Origin: Mesorhizobium sp. M1E.F.Ca.ET.045.02.1.1
GTDB lineage: Bacteria; Pseudomonadota; Alphaproteobacteria; Rhizobiales; Rhizobiaceae
Assembly (NCBI RefSeq): GCF_003952485.1
Contig: NZ_CP034447.1
Location: forward strand, 4,974,501 to 5,038,500
Direction: 5' to 3'
DNA length: 64,000 nucleotides
The first letter of the stretch is position 1. Each line of letters starts with the position of its first letter. The notes beneath the pieces are model-generated. The model saw only the letters and a list, made by a program, of their open reading frames with translations. It was not told the DNA's origin and made no database searches. Below are positions 29,002-38,291 of the stretch, one piece after another. A program made the translations under genes and the position numbers.

Positions 29002-29736
29002 CTATTTCGCTCCGCTTGTTTTCGAGAGCGGCAGCTTAACGCCGACGCGGTTGGCGGCGCCGATGATATGCGTGCGCATCGCCGCCGCGGCGGCCACGGG
29101 ATCGCCTGCCACCAGCGCCTCGTAGATGCGCACATGCTCGCCGACATTGACCTCGACGAGATCGTGCAGCGGGTTGGTGAGGCGGGCGTAGTGGATCGAG
29201 TGACGGATCTGCTCGCAGACGAAGGAAATGAAGGTGTGGATGTAGCTGTTGCCTGTGGCCCGCGCGATCTCGCGGTGGAAGAGCAGGTCGGCGTCGATGC
29301 TGCCTTCCTCCCATCGCTCCTCGCCGCCCATGCGGTCGAGCGCCGCCTTGATCGATTCGAGATGTTCTTGACCGCGCCGCACCGCGGCGAGAGCCGCCGA
29401 CTCGGACTCGAGGATGCAGCGCAGCTCGAACAGCCGCTCCATATTGTGCGTGTCCTTGAGCGCCTCGCGGTCGATGCGGATCGCGGCCCGCTGCTCGGGC
29501 GCCAGCACGAAAGCCCCGATGCCTTGCCGGGCCTCAATCATGCCGTCCGCACGGAGCTGCGCGATCGCCTCGCGCACGACGTTGCGGCTGACGCCGAATT
29601 TCTCCGACAGCTCCTGCTCGGTCGGCAGCCGCGCGCCGGGGTTCAACTCGCCGGATTCGATCTCGCGGCTGAGGAAGGTAGCGACCCGGTGGGGCAGCGT
29701 CTCGACAGTGCCGATAGCGGCCAGTCTTTGCTTCAT
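29002..29736 (-). CDS. GntR-family regulator, FadR subfamily
   Basis: A 244-residue repressor. The winged helix spans about residues 12-80, with EIESGELNPGARLPTEQELSEKFGVSRNVVREAIAQLRADGMIEARQGIGAFV matching the GntR consensus. The all-helical FCD effector domain follows, with the metal-site pattern DLLFHREIARATGN and later EHVRIYEALVAGD and MRTHI. The start at 29736 overlaps the stop of the FAD-oxidase gene. It most likely binds the palindrome before that gene and responds to the operon's substrate. Confidence 0.93.
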   Translation of the reverse strand: MKQRLAAIGTVETLPHRVATFLSREIESGELNPGARLPTEQELSEKFGVSRNVVREAIAQLRADGMIEARQGIGAFVLAPEQRAAIRIDREALKDTHNMERLFELRCILESESAALAAVRRGQEHLESIKAALDRMGGEERWEEGSIDADLLFHREIARATGNSYIHTFISFVCEQIRHSIHYARLTNPLHDLVEVNVGEHVRIYEALVAGDPVAAAAAMRTHIIGAANRVGVKLPLSKTSGAK

Positions 29737-31187
29737 GGGGAAGTCTCCGTCGAGGGCAATAGGCAGCCCGGGTTCATCTGCCCCTTTGGGTCGAGGGCGG
29801 TTTTCAGCGCCGCGATCATGCGACGATGTGTGGGCGTGAGTCCGGACCAGAATTCGCGCCGGCGGCTGCGGCCGATGCCGTGCTCGGCGCTGATCGACCC
29901 GCCGAGGTCGACGGCAATGTCGTAGAGCCCCGCCGTGATCTCCGCGCCGCGCGCGCGGGCTTCCGCCGTGCCGAGATCGAGCGGCGGCAGCACATTGAAA
30001 TGGATGTTGCCGTCGCCGGCATGGCCGTAGGCCAGCGGGATCCAATTGGGATGCTCGAGTGCGACGAAGCGGCGCGCGCGCTCGATCAAGGCAGGGATGT
30101 CCGAGATGCGCACCGAGAGATCGGTGCGGACATGATAGCCACGCTTCGCCTGGCCTTCGACCAGCCCTTCGCGGATCGCCCAGAAGGCATTCGCCTGCGC
30201 GTTGCTGGTCGCGAGAACCGCGTCGGTCACCAGGCCTCGCTCCATGGCATCGGCAAGGAAGCCGGCCAGCAAGCCGTTGAGATCGATGGTCGGCCCGGAG
30301 GACAATTCGATCAGCACCTGCACGGGGGCCGCGACCGGCGCGGTCATTCCAGGGTCGATCAGCCGGGCAAGCTCGATGCATTCCGAGCCGATGATTTCGA
30401 AGGCCGAGATGAGGTCGCAACAGTCGCGGCGCGCCCTGTTGAACAGCGCGACGGCCGCCTCGAACGAGGCGAGACCGAGATAGGCCGTTTCGGTCCGCGC
30501 GGGCTTCGGGAACAGCTTGACCTCGACGCCGGTGATGATGCCGAGCGTGCCCTCCGAGCCGATGAAAAGCTGCTTCAGGTCATAGCCGCTGTTGTTCTTG
30601 CGCAGCCCGGAGAACCCGTTCCACAACTCGCCATCCGCAAGCACGACTTCCAGTCCGAGGATCAGGTCGCGCGCCATGCCGTAGCGCAGCACGTTGACGC
30701 CGCCGGCATTGGTCGCGGCATTGCCGCCGATCTGGCAACTGCCTTGCGCGCCGAGCGCCAGCGGAAACAGGCAGTCCTGTGCCTCGCTCGCGTCCTTGAT
30801 CGTCTGCAGCACGCAGCCTGCGTCGGCTTGCAGTGTGAAGTTCTCAGGATCGATCCGGCGGATGGTGTTCAGTCGCTCCAGGCTGATGACGACCCGGCCG
30901 GCGTCCTTCGTATCGATCGCACCCGAGACCAGCCCGGTGTTGCCGCCTTGCGGAATGACGCCGAGGCCGAGCTCGCTGCAAAGGCGCATCAATGCCTGCA
31001 CCTCGGCGACCGAGCCGGGTCGCAGGACCGCAAGGGCGCCGCCATGATGGTCGCCCGCCCAATCGCCAAGATACTTCGCCATTCCCGCGGGCTCGGCGGT
31101 CAGGCCGTTCCGTCCGACGGCGCCTTCGAGGGCGTCGATAATCTCCGGCGACAGGCTGTGAATGGTCATCGGCGGTGCAATCGGCAT
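29733..31187 (-). CDS. FAD-linked oxidase, GlcD/D-2-hydroxyglutarate dehydrogenase-like
   Basis: A 484-residue flavoprotein that would oxidise a D-2-hydroxyacid. The N-terminal PCMH FAD-binding domain contains VIPQGGNTGLVSGA and GAQGSCQIGGNAATNAGG. The C-terminal cap domain ends with YGHAGDGNIHFNVLPP and EHGIGRSRR, the conserved His/Glu metal and substrate residues of this family. First gene of an operon that continues with the regulator, VOC protein and ABC importer. The start may be 31187 or the Met six codons later; neither has a clear ribosome site. Confidence 0.9.
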   Translation of the reverse strand: MPIAPPMTIHSLSPEIIDALEGAVGRNGLTAEPAGMAKYLGDWAGDHHGGALAVLRPGSVAEVQALMRLCSELGLGVIPQGGNTGLVSGAIDTKDAGRVVISLERLNTIRRIDPENFTLQADAGCVLQTIKDASEAQDCLFPLALGAQGSCQIGGNAATNAGGVNVLRYGMARDLILGLEVVLADGELWNGFSGLRKNNSGYDLKQLFIGSEGTLGIITGVEVKLFPKPARTETAYLGLASFEAAVALFNRARRDCCDLISAFEIIGSECIELARLIDPGMTAPVAAPVQVLIELSSGPTIDLNGLLAGFLADAMERGLVTDAVLATSNAQANAFWAIREGLVEGQAKRGYHVRTDLSVRISDIPALIERARRFVALEHPNWIPLAYGHAGDGNIHFNVLPPLDLGTAEARARGAEITAGLYDIAVDLGGSISAEHGIGRSRRREFWSGLTPTHRRMIAALKTALDPKGQMNPGCLLPSTETSP

Positions 31188-31193
31188 CAGGCG

Positions 31194-31217
31194 GTAGGGT
31201 GATACATATCATCCTAC
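31194..31217. promoter_or_regulatory. Candidate GntR operator, near-perfect palindrome
   Basis: The arms GTAGGGTGATA (31194-31204) and TATCATCCTAC (31207-31217) match at 10 of 11 positions around a CA centre. It sits seven bases before the FAD-oxidase start and fits the short TNGTA..TACNA-like, AT-centred sites of FadR-type GntR repressors. The operon encodes such a repressor, so autoregulation is likely. Confidence 0.65.
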
Positions 31218-31304
31218 AACTTGGGCCGAGTCAATCGCGACGCGTTCATGCAATCAAATTGCGGGTAGATTCGAGGGGTCTCCGGCGCGCGGCGGACGGA
31301 CGCG

Positions 31305-32585
31305 CTAAAGGTATTGCGCGACCTTCTTGCCGACGGCGAGGAACCGCAGCGGGTCGACCGCCTCGCCGTTGTGGCGCACTTCATAGTGGAGATGCGGGCC
31401 GGTCGAGCGGCCGCTGCTGCCCGTCTTGCCGATCACGTCGCCGGCGGCGAGCTTTTGGCCGACGGTGACATCGATTTCACTCAAATGCCCGTAGCGCGTG
31501 GAAAAACCGTTGCCGTGGTCGACCTCGACCATGCGTCCGTAGCCGCCGTTCCAGCCGGCCTTGGTCACGACGCCGGCGGCCGTGACCTTGGCCGGCATGC
31601 CGATCGGCGCCCTGAAATCCATCCCCGTGTGCAAGGCGGCCGTGCCGAGGATCGGGTCGGTGCGCACGCCGAACGGACTGGTGACGGCGCGACCTGGAGC
31701 GGGATTGGTGAGCGGCAGCTTGCGCGCTTCCTTCTTGACTTGATCAAGCGCATCAAGAGCCTCATCCAACTCCTTGACTTTGCCGTCGAAGATCATCGAG
31801 GAATCGAGCAGGACCAAGGGGCCGCCGACATCGTTCTTGTCGAGCTCGGTATCGACCGGGAGGCCGGCTGCTTCTAGCGCCTGCGAAATCGCATCGGCGT
31901 TCTTGTAGGCATTGTCGGCAAGCGTGGTGATGCGGGTGAGCTGCTGGTTCTCGATGGCTTTCAGCGATGCGTTGATCGATACGAACAGCTTGTCGGCGCG
32001 ATCGGCGGCGGTTTCGTTGTCAAGCGGGTCGGACCGTGTCGACCACAGCGAGAAGGGCCTGGTGTCGCCGGCGCTCAGGCTAGCGACGGAGTAGGTCGGG
32101 GCCTGCGAAAGGCTGCCGGTGATTTCGTCATGCTCGTCGGGCTTCGCCGGAGCGTCGGCCGCCGCGGGTATGTCGCCGACCTCGCTTTCAGCCCGTTCCA
32201 GGATCGGTCCGAGCCGGCCGTGGCGCTGGCTGAGCTGGGTCTGCCTGGCCAGCAACTCGCTCACTTTGGTTTCCATGAGCTGCTGGTCGAGAAGCTGGCG
32301 GCTGGTGATCCTGTCCACCTGGGCGCGAAGCGCGGAGATGCGGTCCTCATAGGCCTGCTGCATACGCGCCTGCCTTGCCGTCGTGGCGCCGATCAGGTCG
32401 TCGCGCAGCACCAGATAGGAAGTTGCGAGCAGGTAACCGATGGCGATCGCCGCAAGCGCCGACCCGATGAATGCGGCAAGCCAGGGGCGAATGGTGAAAT
32501 GCCTGATCTCGTTGCCCCTGGCGATAATGACCGTATGGGGCTCTTTGCGCCTGCCGAAGACCGCTGACTGACCGGTTGGTTTCAC
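31305..32585 (-). CDS. M23-family cell-wall endopeptidase-like protein
   Basis: A 426-residue inner-membrane-anchored LytM protein. One membrane span lies at about residues 35-57, then a long coiled-coil region (70-270) and the C-terminal LytM domain, with HTGMDF at 319-324 and HLHYEV at 398-403; these supply the His, Asp and second His of the zinc site, so it looks catalytically intact. The layout resembles rhizobial DipM/EnvC-type or MepM-type hydrolases that cut peptidoglycan cross-links during growth or division. Confidence 0.92.
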   Translation of the reverse strand: MKPTGQSAVFGRRKEPHTVIIARGNEIRHFTIRPWLAAFIGSALAAIAIGYLLATSYLVLRDDLIGATTARQARMQQAYEDRISALRAQVDRITSRQLLDQQLMETKVSELLARQTQLSQRHGRLGPILERAESEVGDIPAAADAPAKPDEHDEITGSLSQAPTYSVASLSAGDTRPFSLWSTRSDPLDNETAADRADKLFVSINASLKAIENQQLTRITTLADNAYKNADAISQALEAAGLPVDTELDKNDVGGPLVLLDSSMIFDGKVKELDEALDALDQVKKEARKLPLTNPAPGRAVTSPFGVRTDPILGTAALHTGMDFRAPIGMPAKVTAAGVVTKAGWNGGYGRMVEVDHGNGFSTRYGHLSEIDVTVGQKLAAGDVIGKTGSSGRSTGPHLHYEVRHNGEAVDPLRFLAVGKKVAQYL

Positions 32586-32759
32586 GGGACCAAAGCTTTC
32601 GTTACGACTCCAACGACCGCCCGGGATTACACATTATTAGGGTTAACAAAGCTTTGCTGGCCGCGATGCTCGCGTAACCAATTCACGCATTGCGCGTCGC
32701 AGGTTGCAGTGGGGAAAGGAAGCGGCCGGCAGATGCGGTGGGTGGTGCTTTCGGCTGGC

Positions 32760-33227
32760 TCAAAGAGCGCGCGCCGCTTCCAGCACCTCTTCGGCATGGC
32801 CCTTGACCCGCACCTGTCGCCAGATGCGGGCGATGCGGCCGTCCTTGCCGATCAGGAAGGTGGCGCGCTCGACGCCCATATATTTGCGGCCATACATGGT
32901 CTTCTCGACCCACAGATGGTAGGCCTCGATCACCTTGCGCTCCTCGTCGGCGACGAGGTCGACGGTGAGATCGTACTTCGCCTTGAATTTGTCGTGTTTC
33001 TTGACGCTATCGGGGGACAGCCCGATGACCACGGCGCCGGCCCTCTCGAATTCAGGCTTCAGCTGCGAGAAGCCGATCGCCTCATTGGTGCAGCTTGTGG
33101 TGTCGTCCTGCGGATAGAAGTAGAGTACGACCGGCTTTCCCCGCAACGCGGCGAGGCTGAGGGAGCCGCCGCCGTCGCGCGGAAGATCGAATTGCGGCGC
33201 AACGTCGCCCACTGCGAGATCAGCCAT
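32760..33227 (-). CDS. bcp: Peroxiredoxin of the BCP/PrxQ group, one-cysteine variant
   Basis: A 155-residue thiol peroxidase that reduces hydroperoxides. VVLYFYPQDDTTSCTNEAIGF holds the peroxidatic Cys, but the resolving Cys five residues later in E. coli BCP is Ile here, and no other Cys is in the protein. It therefore needs an external thiol partner. The rest, including the conserved Arg in the C-terminal half (GVERATFLIGKDGRI), is typical. I choose MADLAV at 33227; a 13-codon extension to 33266 is possible. Confidence 0.9.
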   Translation of the reverse strand: MADLAVGDVAPQFDLPRDGGGSLSLAALRGKPVVLYFYPQDDTTSCTNEAIGFSQLKPEFERAGAVVIGLSPDSVKKHDKFKAKYDLTVDLVADEERKVIEAYHLWVEKTMYGRKYMGVERATFLIGKDGRIARIWRQVRVKGHAEEVLEAARAL

Positions 33228-33324
33228 GTCGATGCCTTTGTCTGAGGTTACGCGCGGATCGAGCATCGGTATAACCTAAGGTGGGGATTCGTCCACGACG
33301 AGTTCGTTCACAACGGAATATTGC

Positions 33325-36300
33325 GTGGATCAGGAGCACCCGCAGCACGAGAAGATCAGGTTCAGGCGTGACGAGATCACAGACCTGGGGACGTTTCCGT
33401 CCGCGTGCCGCGTGCCACCACTCGGCCGCGCTTCGGTGCGCCGCCGCTTCCGCATCGTTGGCCGGGTGTTTGCCGGGCTCTGCGCGCTGGTGTTCCTGGC
33501 GGCAGCAGGCATCTATGTGCTCGGCACGTCGGGCATCGGCACGGAGCGGCTTCGCGCCGAAGCCGAGACAGCCATCGAGAAGCTGGCCGGCGTCGATGTC
33601 AACGTTACCGTCGGGCCGGCGCGGCTGACGCTCGACGGGTCGAGCTTCGTCGCCCTGCAGGTGAGCGACGTCAGCCTGAAGACCGCTGATGGCAAGCCGA
33701 TGGCCGACGTCGGGCGTGTGCGCTTCGGCATGCGCCTGCTGCCGCTGCTGTCCGGCGAGGTCCGGCTGACCAGCGCCAGGTTTTCCGACGCCCACATCAT
33801 GGTCGCCGCAATGCCGTCCGGCGGCGGCGACTGGACGGCGGCGCTGCGCAACGAGGATGGTCTCGTCGATCCCGAGAAAGTGTCGGCGGCGGTGTTTTCC
33901 GGCGTCAACGACGCACTGGATGCGGTGCGCGAGGATTCGATGCGCCAGGTCGAACTCAGCAACGTCGAATTCGAACTGCCGGACGGCGGACCGGTCAAGC
34001 GCGTGACGGTCGCCGACGCGAACGTTGCCCAGACCGGCACCGGCAGCATCGAGCTTTCTTACGATGCCGATGTCGATGGCCGGCGCGCGATCCTGAAGGC
34101 GTCCGCTGTTCGCGACGCGACGGCGCGGCGGATCGCGTCGCTTGATGGCAGCCTCGAGGTAGCGGAGTCCGGCCGAAACCTGGCCGAGGCAAGCTCTAGC
34201 GATGGGAACTCCGCCCCCCAGGGCGGCAAGCTTGGTTCGATTGCGCTGAAGCTCTCGGGCGTTGAAGCGTCAAGCGAAACGCCGTCGCGGTTGACGGCTT
34301 CGCTGTCGCTCGGCGGCTCGGTGCTCGATCTCGGCTCGCGCGGGCTGCTGCCGGCCGACGTCGACGCCAATGTCGCGCTGGTGGCGGGATCGAACAAGAT
34401 TTCGGTCGACAGGCTGGTGATCAAGACGGGCCGCTCGACCTTCGACTTCGCCGGATCGATCGGGCCGAAGCCGGCAGCCGCGGGCGAAGAGCCGTCCTAT
34501 CGCTATGATCTCATCAGCGACGGCTCGACGCTCGCGCCGTCGGAATCGCCGGAGCCGGCGCTTCAGTTCCTCGCCCGCATCGCCGGCGTCTACCAGACCA
34601 AGAGCCGCAAGCTCGTCGCCGAGCAGATCGGCGTCCGCTCCGGCGGTTCGAGCGAGGTGCTGGGCAGGGCGTCGCTTGCCTTCATCGACAACGGCCCGCC
34701 GGGCGTGTCGCTTTCGCTCAATGTCCACGACATGCCGGTCTCGCATGTGAAGCAGTTGTGGCCATGGTTCTCCGCTCGCAATGCCAGGCTTTGGGTGCTC
34801 GACAATCTGTTCGGCGGCCGCGTGGTCGACGCCAACCTGCAGTTCCAGGTCGTGCCGGGGCGGCTCGGCAACGGCGTTCCGCTTTCCGGCGACGAGGTGT
34901 TCGGCCGCTTCCAGGTCGAGGGCTCGCGCTTCGACACGGCGGGCCGCATTCCGCCGATCCGCGACGCCGTCGGCGTCGTCGCCTTCCATGGCAACGACGT
35001 CGATATCACGCTGTCCTCCGGCAACGTCTATATGCCGAGCGGCCGCACCGTGGCGGCAAGCGGCGGCACGCTCACCGTGAAGCAGGCGAACCGTTCGCCG
35101 GTCATCGGCGCGCTCGATATCGATGTCGCAGGCGAAGCGTCGGCGATCGCCGAACTCGCCTCCTATGAGCCGATCAACGCCATGCGCCATGTCGGCCTCG
35201 CGCCGGAGGATTTGAGCGGCGACGTCACCGGCCATGTGCGGGCCGACATCCCGCTGACCTCCGGCGTCGACACCTCGACGCTCGATTGGCTGGTGGCGCT
35301 GGACTACCAGGATCTTTCTTTAGCCAAGCCGTTCGAGGACCAGACGGTGACCGAGGCCGACGGCTCGATCACCGTCAGCCCGGACCGCGCGGTGATATCG
35401 GCCAAGGCGAAGCTCAACGGCATTCCGGCGGAGCTCGATCTCGTCGAACCGCTCGAGGACGACGGTCCGCCGCGCAGCCGCAAGGTCGCGCTCGTCCTCG
35501 ACGACAAGACGCGCGAGGCGACGATGCCCGGCCTGTCGCCGCTGCTTGCCGGAACCATCATGGTGGCGATCGACAAGAGCGGCGAGGGTGGTCAAGACGT
35601 TTCGGCCGACCTGACCAACGCCAGGCTCGACATTCCCTGGGTCGGATGGAGCAAGGGGGCGGGCATTCCGGCCAAAGCCACCTTCACGATGGCCAAGTCG
35701 GGCAACACCACCACGCTGTCCGATTTCAATCTCGACGGGAAGAGCTTTTCGGTCGAAGGCGACGTGACGCTGGTCAATGGGGCGCTGTCCTCGGCCCGCT
35801 TCAGCAGGGTCGCGCTCAACAGGGGCGACGATGTCGCCGTCTCGGTGAAACGGTCGGGCAAGAGCTATGCGGTCGACGTGAGCGGCGATTCACTCGATGC
35901 CCGCTCGCTGATCAAGCAGTTCACCACCGACGTCGACACGGCCACGAAAGGCGCCGGCGCCGACGCGATCTCGGTGAGCGCCGACGTGAAGTCGCTTACC
36001 GGCTTCCACGACGAAGTGCTGTCGAACCTGAAACTGGACTACAGCGGCGCCGGCTCCCGGGTGAATGGTCTCGATGTCAGCGCGACGGCGAGTTCGGGTG
36101 CCGCGATCACCGTCAAGAACAGCACCGGCGACGCCGGCCGAGCGCTCAGGATGAAGTCGGCCGATGCCGGGGCCATCCTGCGTTTCCTCAACATATACGA
36201 ACACATGGAGGGCGGGGCGATCACGCTGTCGCTCGCGGGCGCCGCCGACGGGCCGATGAAGGGCCAGGTCGACGCCAGCAATTTCTACGTCGTCAACGAG

Positions 36301-36735
36301 CCGAAGCTCGCTTCGATCGTGTCGACCAAGCCGGCCGGCGACACGCGCAGCCTGAACCAGGCGGTGAAGGCCGATATCGACACGTCAAGGGTGCAATTCG
36401 AGCGCGGCTTCGCCGAGATCGACAAGGGCTCGGGCTATCTCAGACTGGCAAACGGCGTGCTGCGGGGGCCGCGCATCGGCACCACCTTCCAGGGCATGCT
36501 CTACGACAAGGACAACAACATGGACATGACCGGCACCTTCATGCCGGTCTATGGGCTGAACCGCATCTTCGGCGAGTTGCCGCTGTTCGGCCCGCTGCTC
36601 GGCAACGGCCGCGACCGCGGCCTGATCGGCGTCACCTACCGCCTGCGCGGCAACGCAAACAAGCCGAGCCTCGACATCAACCCGCTCTCGGTGATCGCGC
36701 CCGGAATATTCCGATCGATCTTCGAGTATCGGTAG
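33325..36735 (+). CDS. Large AsmA/YhdP-like inner-membrane protein
   Basis: A 1136-residue protein with one N-terminal membrane span (FRIVGRVFAGLCALVFLAAAGIYVL, about residues 41-65) and a long periplasmic part rich in beta-strands. The C-terminal ~200 residues (KGSGYLRLANGVLRGPRIGTTFQG and MTGTFMPVYGLNRIFGELPLFGPLLG) are the AsmA-like C-terminal region shared with YhdP and TamB, proteins now linked to phospholipid transport to the outer membrane. The start is a GTG at 33325 with no strong ribosome site; later starts are possible. It ends 13 bases from the convergent tyrS. Confidence 0.87.
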   Translation: MDQEHPQHEKIRFRRDEITDLGTFPSACRVPPLGRASVRRRFRIVGRVFAGLCALVFLAAAGIYVLGTSGIGTERLRAEAETAIEKLAGVDVNVTVGPARLTLDGSSFVALQVSDVSLKTADGKPMADVGRVRFGMRLLPLLSGEVRLTSARFSDAHIMVAAMPSGGGDWTAALRNEDGLVDPEKVSAAVFSGVNDALDAVREDSMRQVELSNVEFELPDGGPVKRVTVADANVAQTGTGSIELSYDADVDGRRAILKASAVRDATARRIASLDGSLEVAESGRNLAEASSSDGNSAPQGGKLGSIALKLSGVEASSETPSRLTASLSLGGSVLDLGSRGLLPADVDANVALVAGSNKISVDRLVIKTGRSTFDFAGSIGPKPAAAGEEPSYRYDLISDGSTLAPSESPEPALQFLARIAGVYQTKSRKLVAEQIGVRSGGSSEVLGRASLAFIDNGPPGVSLSLNVHDMPVSHVKQLWPWFSARNARLWVLDNLFGGRVVDANLQFQVVPGRLGNGVPLSGDEVFGRFQVEGSRFDTAGRIPPIRDAVGVVAFHGNDVDITLSSGNVYMPSGRTVAASGGTLTVKQANRSPVIGALDIDVAGEASAIAELASYEPINAMRHVGLAPEDLSGDVTGHVRADIPLTSGVDTSTLDWLVALDYQDLSLAKPFEDQTVTEADGSITVSPDRAVISAKAKLNGIPAELDLVEPLEDDGPPRSRKVALVLDDKTREATMPGLSPLLAGTIMVAIDKSGEGGQDVSADLTNARLDIPWVGWSKGAGIPAKATFTMAKSGNTTTLSDFNLDGKSFSVEGDVTLVNGALSSARFSRVALNRGDDVAVSVKRSGKSYAVDVSGDSLDARSLIKQFTTDVDTATKGAGADAISVSADVKSLTGFHDEVLSNLKLDYSGAGSRVNGLDVSATASSGAAITVKNSTGDAGRALRMKSADAGAILRFLNIYEHMEGGAITLSLAGAADGPMKGQVDASNFYVVNEPKLASIVSTKPAGDTRSLNQAVKADIDTSRVQFERGFAEIDKGSGYLRLANGVLRGPRIGTTFQGMLYDKDNNMDMTGTFMPVYGLNRIFGELPLFGPLLGNGRDRGLIGVTYRLRGNANKPSLDINPLSVIAPGIFRSIFEYR

Positions 36736-36748
36736 GACGACCGGCCGA

Positions 36749-38002
36749 TCAGACCGGCCGCACCAGAACGTGCTTCTTCTTGCCGAGCGAGAGTTTTACG
36801 ACACCCTCCGCGCCCAGATCCTGAAGCGTCACAACGCTGCGGTCGTCCGTTACGGGCTGGTCGTTGAGGCGGACGGCGCCACCCTGGATATGCCGGCGCG
36901 CTTCGCCATTGGAGCCGGCGAGCCCTGCCGTCACGAACAGCGACAGGATGCCGATACCGGCCTCGAGATCGGCCTTGGCCACTTCGACGCTCGGCAGCGT
37001 GTCGGCGAGCGCGCCTTCCTCGAAAGTCTTGCGCGCGGTCTCGCTTGCCGTCTCGGCCGCCTCGCGGCCATGCAGCATGGCGGTGATCTCGGTGGCGAGG
37101 ATCTTCTTCGCCTCGTTGATTTCCGAGCCGCCGAGCTTTTCGAGACGCGCGATCTCATCCAGCGGCAGCGTCGTGTAGAGCTTCAGGAAGCGGCCGACAT
37201 CGGCGTCCTCGGTGTTGCGCCAGTACTGCCAGAACTCGTAAGGTGACAGCATGTCGCCATCGAGCCAGACCGCGCCCGAGGCCGACTTGCCCATCTTGGC
37301 GCCGGACGAGGTGGTGAGCAGCGGCGTGGTCATCGCAAACAGCTGCACGCCTTCCATGCGATGGCCGAGGTCGATGCCGTTGACGATGTTGCCCCACTGG
37401 TCGGAGCCGCCCATCTGTAGCCTGCAGCCGACGCGCTTGTAGAGCTCGACGAAATCGTAGGCCTGCAGGATCATGTAGTTGAATTCGAGGAAGGACAGCG
37501 ACTGCTCGCGGTCGAGCCTGAGCTTCACGGAATCGAAGGCGAGCATGCGGTTGACGGAGAAATGCCGGCCGACATCGCGCAGGAAATTGACGTAGTTGAT
37601 CTCCATCAGCCAGTCGGCGTTGTTGATCATGATCGCGTCGCCGGCGCCGCTGCCGAATTTGAGGTAGGGCGCGAAATTGCGGCGGATGCCGACCAGGTTG
37701 TCCTCGATGTCCTGCGGCGTCAGCAGCTTGCGCGCCTCGTCCTTGAAGGATGGGTCGCCGATCATCGAGGTACCGCCACCCATCAGCGCGATCGGCCGGT
37801 GGCCGGTCTGCTGCAGCCAGTGGAGCATCATGATCTGGATCAGCGATCCGGCATGCAGGCTCTTGGCGGTCGCGTCGAAGCCGATATAGGCGCTCACCGT
37901 TTCCTTGGCGAAAAGCTGGTCGAGGGCGGATTCATCCGAAATCTGGTGGATGAAGCCGCGCTCGCTCATGATGCGCAGGAAATCGGATTTGAAGCCGGAC
38001 AT
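36749..38002 (-). CDS. tyrS: Tyrosyl-tRNA synthetase
   Basis: Cytoplasmic enzyme of 417 residues that charges tRNA-Tyr. The class I HIGH motif appears as HAGS at 50-53, KMSKS as KMGKS at 236-240, and the tyrosine-binding [11 protein letters not shown] region at about 196-206. The C-terminal S4-like RNA-binding domain begins near residue 350 ([19 protein letters not shown]). The ATG at 38002 has AGGAAG upstream; the longer frame through the repeat region is rejected. Confidence 0.97.
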   Translation of the reverse strand: MSGFKSDFLRIMSERGFIHQISDESALDQLFAKETVSAYIGFDATAKSLHAGSLIQIMMLHWLQQTGHRPIALMGGGTSMIGDPSFKDEARKLLTPQDIEDNLVGIRRNFAPYLKFGSGAGDAIMINNADWLMEINYVNFLRDVGRHFSVNRMLAFDSVKLRLDREQSLSFLEFNYMILQAYDFVELYKRVGCRLQMGGSDQWGNIVNGIDLGHRMEGVQLFAMTTPLLTTSSGAKMGKSASGAVWLDGDMLSPYEFWQYWRNTEDADVGRFLKLYTTLPLDEIARLEKLGGSEINEAKKILATEITAMLHGREAAETASETARKTFEEGALADTLPSVEVAKADLEAGIGILSLFVTAGLAGSNGEARRHIQGGAVRLNDQPVTDDRSVVTLQDLGAEGVVKLSLGKKKHVLVRPV

Positions 38003-38071
38003 TTTTTCTTCCTGGAGATCGCCCAGCACTCGGCCGAGCCTGACTTGAAGGGGCGCGTTTAGCATCAGCGG

Positions 38072-38103
38072 GCGATCAGCAAAAGTGGTTTCCGGTTTTG
38101 CGT
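38072..38103. repeat. Palindromic intergenic repeat, copy 1
   Basis: A 32-base unit with imperfect dyad symmetry (GCAAAAGTGG...CCGGTTTTGC). It is identical to copy 2 at 38128-38159. The AAAAGTGG..CCGGTTTT core is a repeat type scattered through Hyphomicrobiales genomes. Confidence 0.75.
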
Positions 38104-38127
38104 CCGATCGCCCGCCACTCAAATTGC

Positions 38128-38159
38128 GCGATCAGCAAAAGTGGTTTCCGGTTTTGCGT
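38128..38159. repeat. Palindromic intergenic repeat, copy 2
   Basis: Exact second copy of the 32-base unit at 38072, 56 bases further on, in the gap between tyrS and the divergent ArnT-like gene. Confidence 0.75.
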
Positions 38160-38291
38160 TCCGCTCAGACCGCGCTCGCGCATCCTTGCTTCGCCCCTTT
38201 TGCTGGCGTAATGAGGCGCCCGCGCAAGGGCAGCGCGCCCCAAGCGCCGCGACGGGGCCATCCCGCAGATCAGATCGGACAAGCTCCCGCG

